From positions 1-39,850 of the forward strand of contig CAYPMM010000006.1 of the NCBI GenBank assembly GCA_964412115.1: DNA of 39,850 bases. Direction: 5' to 3'. The DNA is from HO2-45-28 sp964412115. Its GTDB lineage: Bacteria > Patescibacteriota > Minisyncoccia > HO2-45-28. This document shows positions 1-8,204 of the stretch, in pieces. Under the pieces are notes generated by a model. The model did no database searches and was not told the origin of the DNA. It saw only the letters and a list, made by a program, of their open reading frames with translations. Position 1 is the first letter of the stretch. The number at the start of each line of letters is the position of its first letter. A program made the position numbers and the translations under genes.

Positions 1-2790
1 CCGAGAAGTTCTGGGCCGCCTGGATGTCCAAGGTTTGCGAGACGTCGGAGAAATTTGGCTGCGTGACCGTGAGCGAGTGGGTGTTTAAAGACACTCCGGA
101 TTGGTTGGCGTAATTAAAGAAGTCGGTAGTTACTGTTTTTTGAGGCACAATACCTGAAGCCGGAGTCACTTCAGTAAATACAATCACTCCATTTACGTCT
201 TTTAGAGTAACTGTCGCGCCCGAAATAGCCGCGTTTTGAGAGTCAACTACTTTTAAGTCAACCGTGAAAGCTTTTTCAATGCGTCCCGTATGCAAAGTTG
301 AGCCGTTAAACTCAAGGCCCGCGGTATTGAAAGTTGAATTAACCAGCGTAGTTGTGGCATCGTAGTTGAAAAGCCGGATATCCTTGGCATCAACAATTTC
401 TGAAATAGCAAGATTTTTGACTGAAAATGACGAAGTGGAGGAAGCGGTATTCGCCGTAGTTGAAGCGTAGAGGCCTCCCGAAGTTATCTTTCTTGCTTTA
501 ATGGTGTCTAAATAAAAGAAAGTGGAAGACGCCGCCTGCTTGACTGCCGGGAAAAATCCCCGGCCCATGTTGGTGAAGACCACGTCTTCTAATGTGTTGG
601 TGGCGTTTAAGAATTGTATTTCAAACCAGTTTTCAAAACTTGATCTGCGAGCGGTCGTCGTTCCGTTCCAGGAAAGACTGACCGCGTTTGAAGTAGAGCC
701 TGGAGACTTGTGTAAAATAATGGAGTCGAAAAGCTCAAGGGTGGAGCCGGACTTTGTGAAGAACTCCCCTTGTCCTTTCGTTCCGGCATCAGATCCCGAA
801 AAAGAAATGGTGGAGCCGGCAAAAGGAGAGCCGGTCGCGGTGACAGCTCCAGAAATAAATGTGGCGTTGTTATAAAGAATCATTTGCTTGCTGAAGTCAA
901 CGGCGGTGGATGATGCGGCAACATAAGTTGTTGTAGCCGAAGTTGAGCCCATGTTTAAAAGTTCTATGACCGCAAAAACTCCCGTTGCCGGGTTGGTGAC
1001 CATGCATTCTCCGTATGCCGCCTTGGCAAACTGGCGGATCTGGGCAAAAGAAATGGGGTTGTCGGCATTCTGTCCCATGGCGTTACAGGCTGAATCGCCG
1101 AATAACCCGCAGTTACTTCCGGTGCCGGGGTCGCCCCAGATGGTCATGTAAACAGGGTTAGTGGTAGTTGAGACAAACATCGGGAAAGAAGGGTTGGTGC
1201 CGTCGGGGTCGCAGGCCGAAGACATAACCACCGAGAAGTTTTGGGCCGCCTGAATGTCCAGGGTTTGCGAGACGTCGGTTTTTCCGGTGACGTTATCAAC
1301 GGTCAATGAAAAAGTGTTAAAGGTAACTCCGGTCGGATTCGGGTAGTTGAAGAAATCGGTGGTGACGGTCTGCTGTCCTATTTTACCGTTAGTACCGGTG
1401 ATTTTTTGAAATATTTGGACCCCATTTTTATCTTTCAGCGTCACTCTCGCGCTTTCTATTGGAGCATTTGTTGTATCAACCACAGTGAGATCCAAAGTGA
1501 ACGCTTTTTCAATCGCGCCGGTATGGATAGTTGAGCCGTTAAACTCAAGGCCCGCGGTATTGAAAGTTGAATTAACCAGCGTAGTTGTGGCATCGTAGTT
1601 GAAAAGCCGGATATCCTTGGCATCAACAATTTCTGAAATAGCAAGATTTTTGACTGAAAATGACGAAGTGGAGGAAGCGGTATTCGCCGTAGTTGAAGCG
1701 TAGAGGCCTCCCGAAGTTATCTTTCTTGCTTTAATGGTGTCTAAATAAAAGAAAGTGGAAGACGCCGCCTGCTTGACTGCCGGGAAAAATCCCCGGCCCA
1801 TGTTGGTGAAGACCACGTCTTCTAATGTGTTGGTGGCGTTTAAGAATTGTATTTCAAACCAGTTTTCAAAACTTGACCTGCGGACCGTTGTCGTACCGTT
1901 CCAGGAAAGACTGACCGCGTTTGAAGTGGAGCCCGGAGATTTATGTAAAATGACGGAGTCGAAAAGTTCAAGAGTGGAGCCTGTCTTGGTAAATAACTCC
2001 CCCTCCCCGCCGGCTGAAACATCGGCGCCGGAAAAAGAAAGAGTCGAACCCGCAAAAGGAGAGCCGGTCGCGGTAACCGCGCCTGATACGAACGTGGCTT
2101 TGTTATGCAAAGTCATCTGTTTGCCGAAGTCAATCGCGGTGGACGAAGCGGCAACATAAGTCGTGGTAGCCGAAGTTGAACCTATGTTCAAAAGTTCTAT
2201 GACCGCAAAAACTCCTGTGGCCGGATTGGTGACCATGCATTCTCCGTATGCCGCTTTGGCAAACTGGCGGATCTGGGCAAAAGAAATGGGGTTGTCGGCA
2301 TTCTGTCCCATGGCGTTACAGGCCGAATCGCCGAATAACCCGCAGTTACTTCCGGTGCCGGGATCCCCCCAGACGGTCATCACAACCGGGACGGTGGATG
2401 TGGAAACTTTCATTGGAAATGCGGGATTGGTGCCGTCGGGGGAACAGGCCGAAGACATGACTACGGTTGAGTTTTGGGCGGCAGATATGGTCAGGGTTTG
2501 CGAAACATCGGTTAATCCCGAAGCAGTCACGGTCAGGTTAAAGTTGTTAAGGTCGGTCGTACTCACGCTACCGGAACTAGTGGCGTGAGTAATTTGAAAA
2601 GCGGTAACCGTTTGTTGGGATATTGTTCCGTTGCCAACCGTTGTGGTTTGAAAAACAGTATTATTATCTTTATCTTTGAGCGTTACGGTGGCGCCCGAAA
2701 CCGCGGAACCTACGGAGTTTTTTACAGTGAGGTCAAAAGTATATCGCTTATTTAAAGTCCACCCGCGGTTGATATTTAAAAATGTGGTTG
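1..2790 (-). repeat. Long tandem repeats, period about 1233 bp, inside the giant surface gene
   Basis: Sequence at position n recurs near n+1233 (411 codons) over most of the first 1.2 kb. The segment 296-643 appears identical, base for base, to 1529-1876 (348 bp), while flanking parts differ at scattered positions and by 3-bp indels. A third, more diverged copy of the Ig-like portion lies about 2460-2790. The period is a multiple of three, so the frame is kept. The identical core suggests recent duplication or gene conversion. Confidence 0.9.
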
Positions 2791-4297
2791 AAGCGTTCAC
2801 AAAACTGGAATTAACTATATTTACGACGTGCGGATTTTCAACACGGATATCATAACCAGCATTGTTGGAAAGCGTTATGTTTTTCAAAGTAATCTGGTCG
2901 GGCCCTCCTGTAGTCGTGGCAATATCCAAACCGTTCGTGGGCGAAGCAAAAATTCGGATATTTTCATACTCCTTTTTAGGAGTTATGAAAATTTTCGCAG
3001 TGGAAGTCGCCGAGCTCGTGGAATGGTGAATGTCAACATTTTTAAATTCAAGGCCGTCGGAAGCGACACCGGCAGAATAAATGAATGTGGTGGAAGCGTT
3101 ATCAATTTCCGTGTCAAAAATCTGGCCGCGGCCTATCGCGGCCGAAGTTGATGTGCCAAAAAATACATCATGCGCCCCTTTAATAACCGAGGCATAAAGA
3201 TAAAGTTCCGGTCGGGGTGTCGCGCTTGAAGGAAAAACAAAAGGAATTGAACGGGTGTCTTTATGTATTTGCGCGGAAGTACTCGCGGTCGTAGGATACT
3301 TAACGGTGTTTCCTGATATGGAAAAACTATTTTCAAATTTACCGAAAGTGGTGGTGCTATTTGGCTGTAAAATAAAACTGATTTTATCGTCCGTATTATA
3401 CATATCCATAAATACGAACTTGTCCGTATCGGTAAAAAATGTCGCGGTTGAGCCGTCTCCGATCTGGAGAGACGTTCCCATATTCACGAATGTGCTTGCA
3501 GTAATGGATACGGAGTCAAAGTCCTCCGTAAAAACATAATTCCTCATATCCTGAAAAGTGACCGGGTTGGAAGCCGAACCGCCGGTAACGATTATTTTCG
3601 TGCCCGACCTCATGAAGTCCCAGCCCTGCGACGGAAAGCCGGATTTGGCGGTCATTTTTGATGAAGCATCAAACATCAAGGCGATACTCGCGGTACTTGC
3701 GGGGTCAAACGCGGAGCCGGATGTCGCGTCGGGCTTGGTCGTATAAAACTTGATATTGTTCCACTGTCCGCTCGTTAGCTTGGTGGAGCAATCGCCGGTG
3801 CACGCGTACCAAGTCATTCTGTTTCCGCCGCATACGGCGCCCGCCGCGCCCACAGCTCCATCGCAAAGCGAAATACCCATGTTACTGATAAGGTCTTTAA
3901 CATTTCCTTGTGAAACCGCACCGGGGAAAAAATAATACCAGATCTGATTGTTGTTCAGATTTGCCGCGTATGTCTTTTTTATTCCGATGTTAGTAAAAGC
4001 TCCGGTGGTGTTGTTGAGCGTTCTCAAATATCCCGCGCCTTCCGCGGTTTCAAATGTTGTTTCCGTGCCTATCACTGTCTGTGAGCTGGTGGTAAGCCAG
4101 CGCCCGTCGACGTTGTCTTCCATCCGGTCTATGTCCACAAAGTCGTCTGAAAAAGTGCCGGTGGCGAGTGCTGGAATAAATGTTTGATAGGCAAAAAAGA
4201 GAACTGTGGCTGTGAAAATAACCAAGAGTGAGCCAAAAACAAGATTTGGTTTTATTATTTCTATTATTTTTATGGATTTTTTAAAGATTTCTTTCAT
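1..4297 (-). CDS. Giant secreted repeat-containing surface protein, 3' end beyond window
   Basis: The reverse strand is open from an ATG at 4297 through position 1, at least 1432 codons, and the stop lies outside the window. The N-terminus has basic residues followed by a hydrophobic stretch (residues about 18-42, NLVFGSLLVIFTATVLFF), a signal or anchor. The rest is Ser/Thr/Asn-rich with few charges. It alternates between a domain resembling a carboxypeptidase-regulatory or Ig-like fold (TLKDKDNNTVFQTTT; DVSQTLTISAAQNSTVVM), a linker with SSACSPDGTNPAFPM, and about 300 residues of short beta-helix-like repeats (TTTLVNSTFN). The unit recurs every about 411 residues. It starts 3 bases after the stop of the upstream membrane gene, so the two are probably co-transcribed. 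Probable role: cell-surface adhesin or S-layer-type protein, inferred from architecture only. Confidence 0.85.
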   Translation of the reverse strand, partial: MKEIFKKSIKIIEIIKPNLVFGSLLVIFTATVLFFAYQTFIPALATGTFSDDFVDIDRMEDNVDGRWLTTSSQTVIGTETTFETAEGAGYLRTLNNTTGAFTNIGIKKTYAANLNNNQIWYYFFPGAVSQGNVKDLISNMGISLCDGAVGAAGAVCGGNRMTWYACTGDCSTKLTSGQWNNIKFYTTKPDATSGSAFDPASTASIALMFDASSKMTAKSGFPSQGWDFMRSGTKIIVTGGSASNPVTFQDMRNYVFTEDFDSVSITASTFVNMGTSLQIGDGSTATFFTDTDKFVFMDMYNTDDKISFILQPNSTTTFGKFENSFSISGNTVKYPTTASTSAQIHKDTRSIPFVFPSSATPRPELYLYASVIKGAHDVFFGTSTSAAIGRGQIFDTEIDNASTTFIYSAGVASDGLEFKNVDIHHSTSSATSTAKIFITPKKEYENIRIFASPTNGLDIATTTGGPDQITLKNITLSNNAGYDIRVENPHVVNIVNSSFVNASTTFLNINRGWTLNKRYTFDLTVKNSVGSAVSGATVTLKDKDNNTVFQTTTVGNGTISQQTVTAFQITHATSSGSVSTTDLNNFNLTVTASGLTDVSQTLTISAAQNSTVVMSSACSPDGTNPAFPMKVSTSTVPVVMTVWGDPGTGSNCGLFGDSACNAMGQNADNPISFAQIRQFAKAAYGECMVTNPATGVFAVIELLNIGSTSATTTYVAASSTAIDFGKQMTLHNKATFVSGAVTATGSPFAGSTLSFSGADVSAGGEGELFTKTGSTLELFDSVILHKSPGSTSNAVSLSWNGTTTVRRSSFENWFEIQFLNATNTLEDVVFTNMGRGFFPAVKQAASSTFFYLDTIKARKITSGGLYASTTANTASSTSSFSVKNLAISEIVDAKDIRLFNYDATTTLVNSTFNTAGLEFNGSTIHTGAIEKAFTLDLTVVDTTNAPIESARVTLKDKNGVQIFQKITGTNGKIGQQTVTTDFFNYPNPTGVTFNTFSLTVDNVTGKTDVSQTLDIQAAQNFSVVMSSACDPDGTNPSFPMFVSTTTNPVYMTIWGDPGTGSNCGLFGDSACNAMGQNADNPISFAQIRQFAKAAYGECMVTNPATGVFAVIELLNMGSTSATTTYVAASSTAVDFSKQMILYNNATFISGAVTATGSPFAGSTISFSGSDAGTKGQGEFFTKSGSTLELFDSIILHKSPGSTSNAVSLSWNGTTTARRSSFENWFEIQFLNATNTLEDVVFTNMGRGFFPAVKQAASSTFFYLDTIKARKITSGGLYASTTANTASSTSSFSVKNLAISEIVDAKDIRLFNYDATTTLVNSTFNTAGLEFNGSTLHTGRIEKAFTVDLKVVDSQNAAISGATVTLKDVNGVIVFTEVTPASGIVPQKTVTTDFFNYANQSGVSLNTHSLTVTQPNFSDVSQTLDIQAAQNFS

Positions 4298-4300
4298 TGG

Positions 4301-7033
4301 TTAAAATCCCGGTACCTCTATCGGCCCAAAAACCTTTTCACATTTTTCGTACACATTTTTGGCGGCTTCCGCTCCTCCTGCATTGTTTTTAACGACTAAT
4401 GCCGCCACATCGCACCCCTGCATAATCCGCATTTCAAATGAAGGCAAAATCACGCCGGTCGCGTCCCTGGCAGAAGCATACCCGTCCACCGCCTCAAACA
4501 AACTCCCCTCCGAAAGCGCCGCCTGCGCGGGGAGAATTCGTCTCCTGAATTCAAAATTGTTTTTGAGCCGTTCCAGTTCCTCTCCATCTTTAAGGCCAAA
4601 AATGTAAAGATTGAGTTCGCCTCTTAGTGTATTAATATCGCGCAGGGCCTCCACAACGGTTGATTTGTAAATTGATTTGGGCGAAGAAAATTCAAGAAAA
4701 TTTTTATTGTCGGTGTTCACTTGCGCATTCCCCGCAAACCCTCTGAACCGATCGCCTTCAGAGACAAGATACGCCAAAAGGTCGTACGGAGTCATGATAA
4801 AGATTCGGGCGAGTTCTCCCGCGATTTTTTCATCGGCCATTTTTTCGGAAAGTGTTTGGAAATCCAGAATTGACGCGTCTTTAGTTAAAGCGCCGATCAT
4901 AAACACGTCGCCGGAGTTTGACGAATTGAAAAGATACGCTTGCGGAAAAACTTCCTGAAACGTTTTATAAACGGCGCGCATATTTTCCGGGTCTATGGAG
5001 TATACATGGGCCCACTGGAACATAAGCCCTCCTTCTTTAAGGCGCGATTTGGCAAGTTCATAATATTCTTTCGTGAACAGCGCCGAGTTGCCGGAAACCC
5101 AAACATTTGAGGGCTGGGAGGATATGACGTCGTATTTTTTGTCGGTGAGCAGCATATGATTTCTGCCGTCAGCCAAAATTGTTTTGACCCGCGGGTCATT
5201 TAAAGCGTCGTGATTAAACCGCTTGAAGAAATCCGCCGCTTCAATTGTCGCGGGGTCAATTTCAACCATGTCAATGTTTCGCGCCGAATCAAATTGAGTT
5301 ATTGAGCCAAGCGTAATACCCGACCCCAAACCGATAACCAAAACATCTTTGGGATCGGGATGAAATATCATCGGCAAAACACCGATTAAAATTTCCGACT
5401 CCAAATCATCCGCGCTGTTGGAAGCGTCCACCTTGCCGTTGACTTTGAGAATCGTATTCGGCCCGCGCTCCATTACGGCGATATTGGACAACCCTTCTTT
5501 GTAAAAAAGAATTTTGTCGCGTTCAATCGTTTCTTTAACCGTATCAATGCCGTAGTTAAGATATGTCGGCGCGTAGACAAACGAGCCAAGGGTAAGATTT
5601 TTCTTTCCCCACGGAGACGAAAAAGCGGCAAAGATGACCCAGAAAATGAAGAAAGACGCAAAGGCGCCTTTTATAACCCATCCCACCTCCTTCTCGCGCG
5701 CGATAAAAAATCCTCCAAGCAAAAAGTAAATTGTTAAAATCAAAATAAGCGTGCGGGTATAGCCAAGCGCGGGTAAAAACAAGAATCCGGCGGCCAAACT
5801 ACCCGCTACTCCTCCGAAGGTGTTTGCAAAATAAAGTTTGCCCACCCCGCCGCCTAAATTAACAATATGCGGGCGCGCAAGATGGATTCCCAACGGAAAA
5901 ACCATTCCCATCAAAAATGTCGCGGGTAAAATGACAAAAAAAGTGACAAGCGACTGCGACAAAAGTATGGAGCTGAATTCAAAAGACTCGCGCGAACCCA
6001 AAAAATTCAAATACCAAAACGGTACTTTTTCAAAAAATTGAAGCGTGAGAAAAAGCCAAAATCCGATGAGGCCGAGAAATATGCCGAAATAAGCGTATCC
6101 GCGTTTAATTTGGTTTACAAAAAAAGACAAAACCCAGCTCCCAAGCGCGATACCGAATAAAAACGTTATCAAAATCAGCGAAAATGCGTAAGTGGAAGAA
6201 CCGATAAAAAGAATGAGTGTTTTGGTGTAAAGAACTTCAAGAGCAAGCGCGAGAAATCCGGTGATAAATAGCGCGTAAAGAAAAATCGGCTCATGAACTC
6301 CGCTTCTTGTTTCCCCTATTTTATCCCTTAACTCTTCCCTTATCGGCTCCTTTGAATTTTTCCTTTTAGCTTCCCCCATCTCATCCTTTTTTATCCCTTT
6401 CGTAAAAATAAAAAACAAAATCGCGCCGAAAACAATATTCAAACCGGATGCCGTAAAAATCGTCGCGTTATTTCCGAATGCCGGAATCAGCCAAAAGCCG
6501 GCGAGTCCTGCTCCGAGAACGGAACCGAAAGTTTCAACAAAATAAATCAGTGAGGCCTTTTTGCCGATCTCCCCCTCCTCGCGAATTAAAATTTTATTTA
6601 TCAGCGGAAATCCGGCGCCGATTAAAATTGCCGGAAACACCAAAAAAATTAAAGCGAATAAAAACGCGAAAAAATTAAAACTGGAAAAGTTCAGCGAATA
6701 GATTTTATTTACCGCGAGAACAGAAAGATTCAGGAGTTTAAAAATCAGAGGAAACAAAAATCCGTAGATGGCTGTTGTAATAAAGAGAACGGCATAAAGC
6801 CGTAAGTTTTTGGCGTAGGAAAATCCATCGGAAATTTTGCCAAAAAATAAACCGCCTATTGCTAATCCCAAAAAATAAACCGCGAGCACCGTGGCAACCG
6901 CCGGAGCCGTCAGGCCAAATAAAAGTGCCAGATTTTTGGCAAAGACAACTTGAAAAACAAGGGCCGAAAAACCAAAAACCCCGAAAGAAAATAGTATAAA
7001 ATTTCTAAAAAATTGACCGCGATTATTCCCCAT
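4301..7033 (-). CDS. Membrane protein with C-terminal spermidine-synthase-like methyltransferase-fold domain
   Basis: A 910-residue protein. Residues 1 to about 480 hold two blocks of hydrophobic segments (about 12-14 in all) separated by a charged loop near 215-245, as in fused MFS-type/spermidine-synthase proteins. Residues about 540-760 form a Rossmann SAM-binding domain with VLVIGLGSGITLGSI, the acidic strand end DMVEIDPATIEAA, and ILADGRNHM. Where true spermidine synthases have a catalytic Asp after the YDVI strand, this protein reads YDVISSQPSNVWVSG, close to the SEPSNPW form of the fused membrane subfamily, so aminopropyl transfer is doubtful. The substrate is unknown. The adjacent giant surface protein suggests a role in modifying or exporting envelope material, which is inference. 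Confidence 0.8.
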   Translation of the reverse strand: MGNNRGQFFRNFILFSFGVFGFSALVFQVVFAKNLALLFGLTAPAVATVLAVYFLGLAIGGLFFGKISDGFSYAKNLRLYAVLFITTAIYGFLFPLIFKLLNLSVLAVNKIYSLNFSSFNFFAFLFALIFLVFPAILIGAGFPLINKILIREEGEIGKKASLIYFVETFGSVLGAGLAGFWLIPAFGNNATIFTASGLNIVFGAILFFIFTKGIKKDEMGEAKRKNSKEPIREELRDKIGETRSGVHEPIFLYALFITGFLALALEVLYTKTLILFIGSSTYAFSLILITFLFGIALGSWVLSFFVNQIKRGYAYFGIFLGLIGFWLFLTLQFFEKVPFWYLNFLGSRESFEFSSILLSQSLVTFFVILPATFLMGMVFPLGIHLARPHIVNLGGGVGKLYFANTFGGVAGSLAAGFLFLPALGYTRTLILILTIYFLLGGFFIAREKEVGWVIKGAFASFFIFWVIFAAFSSPWGKKNLTLGSFVYAPTYLNYGIDTVKETIERDKILFYKEGLSNIAVMERGPNTILKVNGKVDASNSADDLESEILIGVLPMIFHPDPKDVLVIGLGSGITLGSITQFDSARNIDMVEIDPATIEAADFFKRFNHDALNDPRVKTILADGRNHMLLTDKKYDVISSQPSNVWVSGNSALFTKEYYELAKSRLKEGGLMFQWAHVYSIDPENMRAVYKTFQEVFPQAYLFNSSNSGDVFMIGALTKDASILDFQTLSEKMADEKIAGELARIFIMTPYDLLAYLVSEGDRFRGFAGNAQVNTDNKNFLEFSSPKSIYKSTVVEALRDINTLRGELNLYIFGLKDGEELERLKNNFEFRRRILPAQAALSEGSLFEAVDGYASARDATGVILPSFEMRIMQGCDVAALVVKNNAGGAEAAKNVYEKCEKVFGPIEVPGF

Positions 7034-7057
7034 TTTTTATATTAAAACCTTAGTTAA

Positions 7058-7073
7058 ATTATACCTCATTATA
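7058..7073 (-). promoter_or_regulatory. Candidate promoter (-10 boxes) of the spermidine-synthase-like gene
   Basis: Reading the minus strand, two perfect TATAAT hexamers occur at 7073-7068 and 7063-7058, about 25-35 bases before the ATG at 7033. No good -35 box stands 17 bases upstream of either. A weak TAAGG lies between the boxes and the start. The surrounding A/T richness lowers certainty. Confidence 0.4.
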
Positions 7074-7132
7074 GCGGCCTTGATGAAGAAAAAATCGTTT
7101 AAAAAATCAGTCAAAAATGCCTTGGCGCTCAA

Positions 7133-7176
7133 GTACAAAAACAACACAAAAAATCAGCGTAAACTTACGCTGATTT
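7133..7176 (-). terminator. Rho-independent terminator after the DUF4352-like gene
   Basis: Arms AAATCAGCGTAA (7151-7162) and TTACGCTGATTT (7165-7176) are perfectly complementary. On the minus strand the hairpin is followed by a T-rich tract (7150-7133), the usual terminator form. The rest of the 7034-7402 gap holds a second small hairpin (GTTTCAC 7247-7253 with GTGAAAC 7261-7267), an 8-bp inverted repeat (7193-7200/7223-7230) and a TTATCCACA nonamer at 7335-7343. I see no convincing gene there. Confidence 0.7.
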
Positions 7177-7402
7177 ACCGCAAAAACATTAATAAACCTT
7201 TATAATTGTATTAATATTTATTAAGGTTTAATATGGGTCGCGCGATGTTTCACTTTGACTGTGAAACTTTTGAGGGCTAAATTCAAAAATAACCCAAAAA
7301 CAAAATGAGACATTTTATAACAGAATTAACCCACTTATCCACAGGCCTTTTTGTCTTATTTTATCTTTTATAGTTTAAACTCATCCCGCAGATTGGTTTT
7401 TT

Positions 7403-8092
7403 TTACCGCGGAATCTCGAAAATTATCTTTTTATTCTGGACTTCGCTGAAAACAGTCAGTTCTATTTTTTTTGCCTCTTTGTTAATGGGAGGGAAGAGCA
7501 GAAACCCCCTCCTTAAAGTCTGCGGAATATAGTTTTTAGCAACACCCAAATCCTGAATGTCATCAAGATAAAAATCCACATCAAAATCGCGTTCATATTC
7601 GTTGCCAATATCGTCTGTCAGACCATAAATCAAGAAATCGGTCGTGTTAAGGTCTGAATTGTAAACCTCTATGTCGGCTCCAAAATATTCCCTTGTTATT
7701 CGTTGTCCCCTATCATCCAATTCCAAAGGACGATAAGAACCGTCTCTTGCGTCAAAAAGCGTTACCCGTAGATTTCCAAGCCACACCGTTTGTCCAACAC
7801 CAGAACCTGTAGCAACCAGTTCTCCTCTTTTAAAAATGGAGAAAATAGACTGTTCCCCTTCGTCGCCACGCAAGAAGTAATATGACAAACCGCCGGTAAT
7901 TAAAATAACAATTAAAATCGCGGTTGTTATGAAAAACAGTTTTTTGTTTGATATAATCTTGCCGAAGACCGCACTCAAATACATAAATAAATCAATACAA
8001 AACCTCTTAACGCGCAAAGCGTATGCCAGGACTTTATCCTTAAAACCGCCCGAATCATTTACGCTATTTAAATCATTTCCTGCTTGTTCCAT
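7403..8092 (-). CDS. Membrane-anchored DUF4352-like protein
   Basis: A 229-residue protein. A soluble N-terminal stretch of about 50 residues precedes one strong membrane segment (residues about 51-71, FFITTAILIVILITGGLSYY). An external beta-rich domain follows, with GQTVWLGNLRVTLFDA, ADIEVYNSD, DDIGNEYERDF and a late KKIELTVFSE strand. This order (leading 'G-T-V-G-L-V' strands, a central D-x-x-G-N-x-Y, then an LVF-type strand) matches the Ig-like DUF4352 fold of secreted Gram-positive proteins. The function is unknown. It has its own promoter and terminator, so it appears monocistronic. Confidence 0.7.
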   Translation of the reverse strand: MEQAGNDLNSVNDSGGFKDKVLAYALRVKRFCIDLFMYLSAVFGKIISNKKLFFITTAILIVILITGGLSYYFLRGDEGEQSIFSIFKRGELVATGSGVGQTVWLGNLRVTLFDARDGSYRPLELDDRGQRITREYFGADIEVYNSDLNTTDFLIYGLTDDIGNEYERDFDVDFYLDDIQDLGVAKNYIPQTLRRGFLLFPPINKEAKKIELTVFSEVQNKKIIFEIPR

Positions 8093-8140
8093 ATGTTTAA
8101 ATAAATTAATGCTTTTAATAAGGCTTAAAACAATATTTTT

Positions 8141-8149
8141 ATTATACCA
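8141..8149 (-). promoter_or_regulatory. Extended -10 promoter of the DUF4352-like gene
   Basis: The minus strand reads TGGTATAAT here, a perfect TATAAT with the TGn extension, about 48 bases before the ATG at 8092. No clear -35 box is visible, which is normal for extended -10 promoters. Confidence 0.55.
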
Positions 8150-8204
8150 CGAGACTAATTACCAAAAATTTTTTTGTTTATAACCTGTGGAAAACGTGTG
8201 TTTT

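Noticed and set aside
1..2790. CRISPR array, suggested by repeated sequence
   Set aside because: The period is about 1.2 kb and the repeats are coding; there are no short repeats with unique spacers anywhere in the window.
7083..7205. Small plus-strand ORF of 40 codons, Lys/Asn-rich
   Set aside because: It lies across the minus-strand terminator hairpin, has no ribosome site and its composition is what A/T-rich spacer DNA gives by chance.
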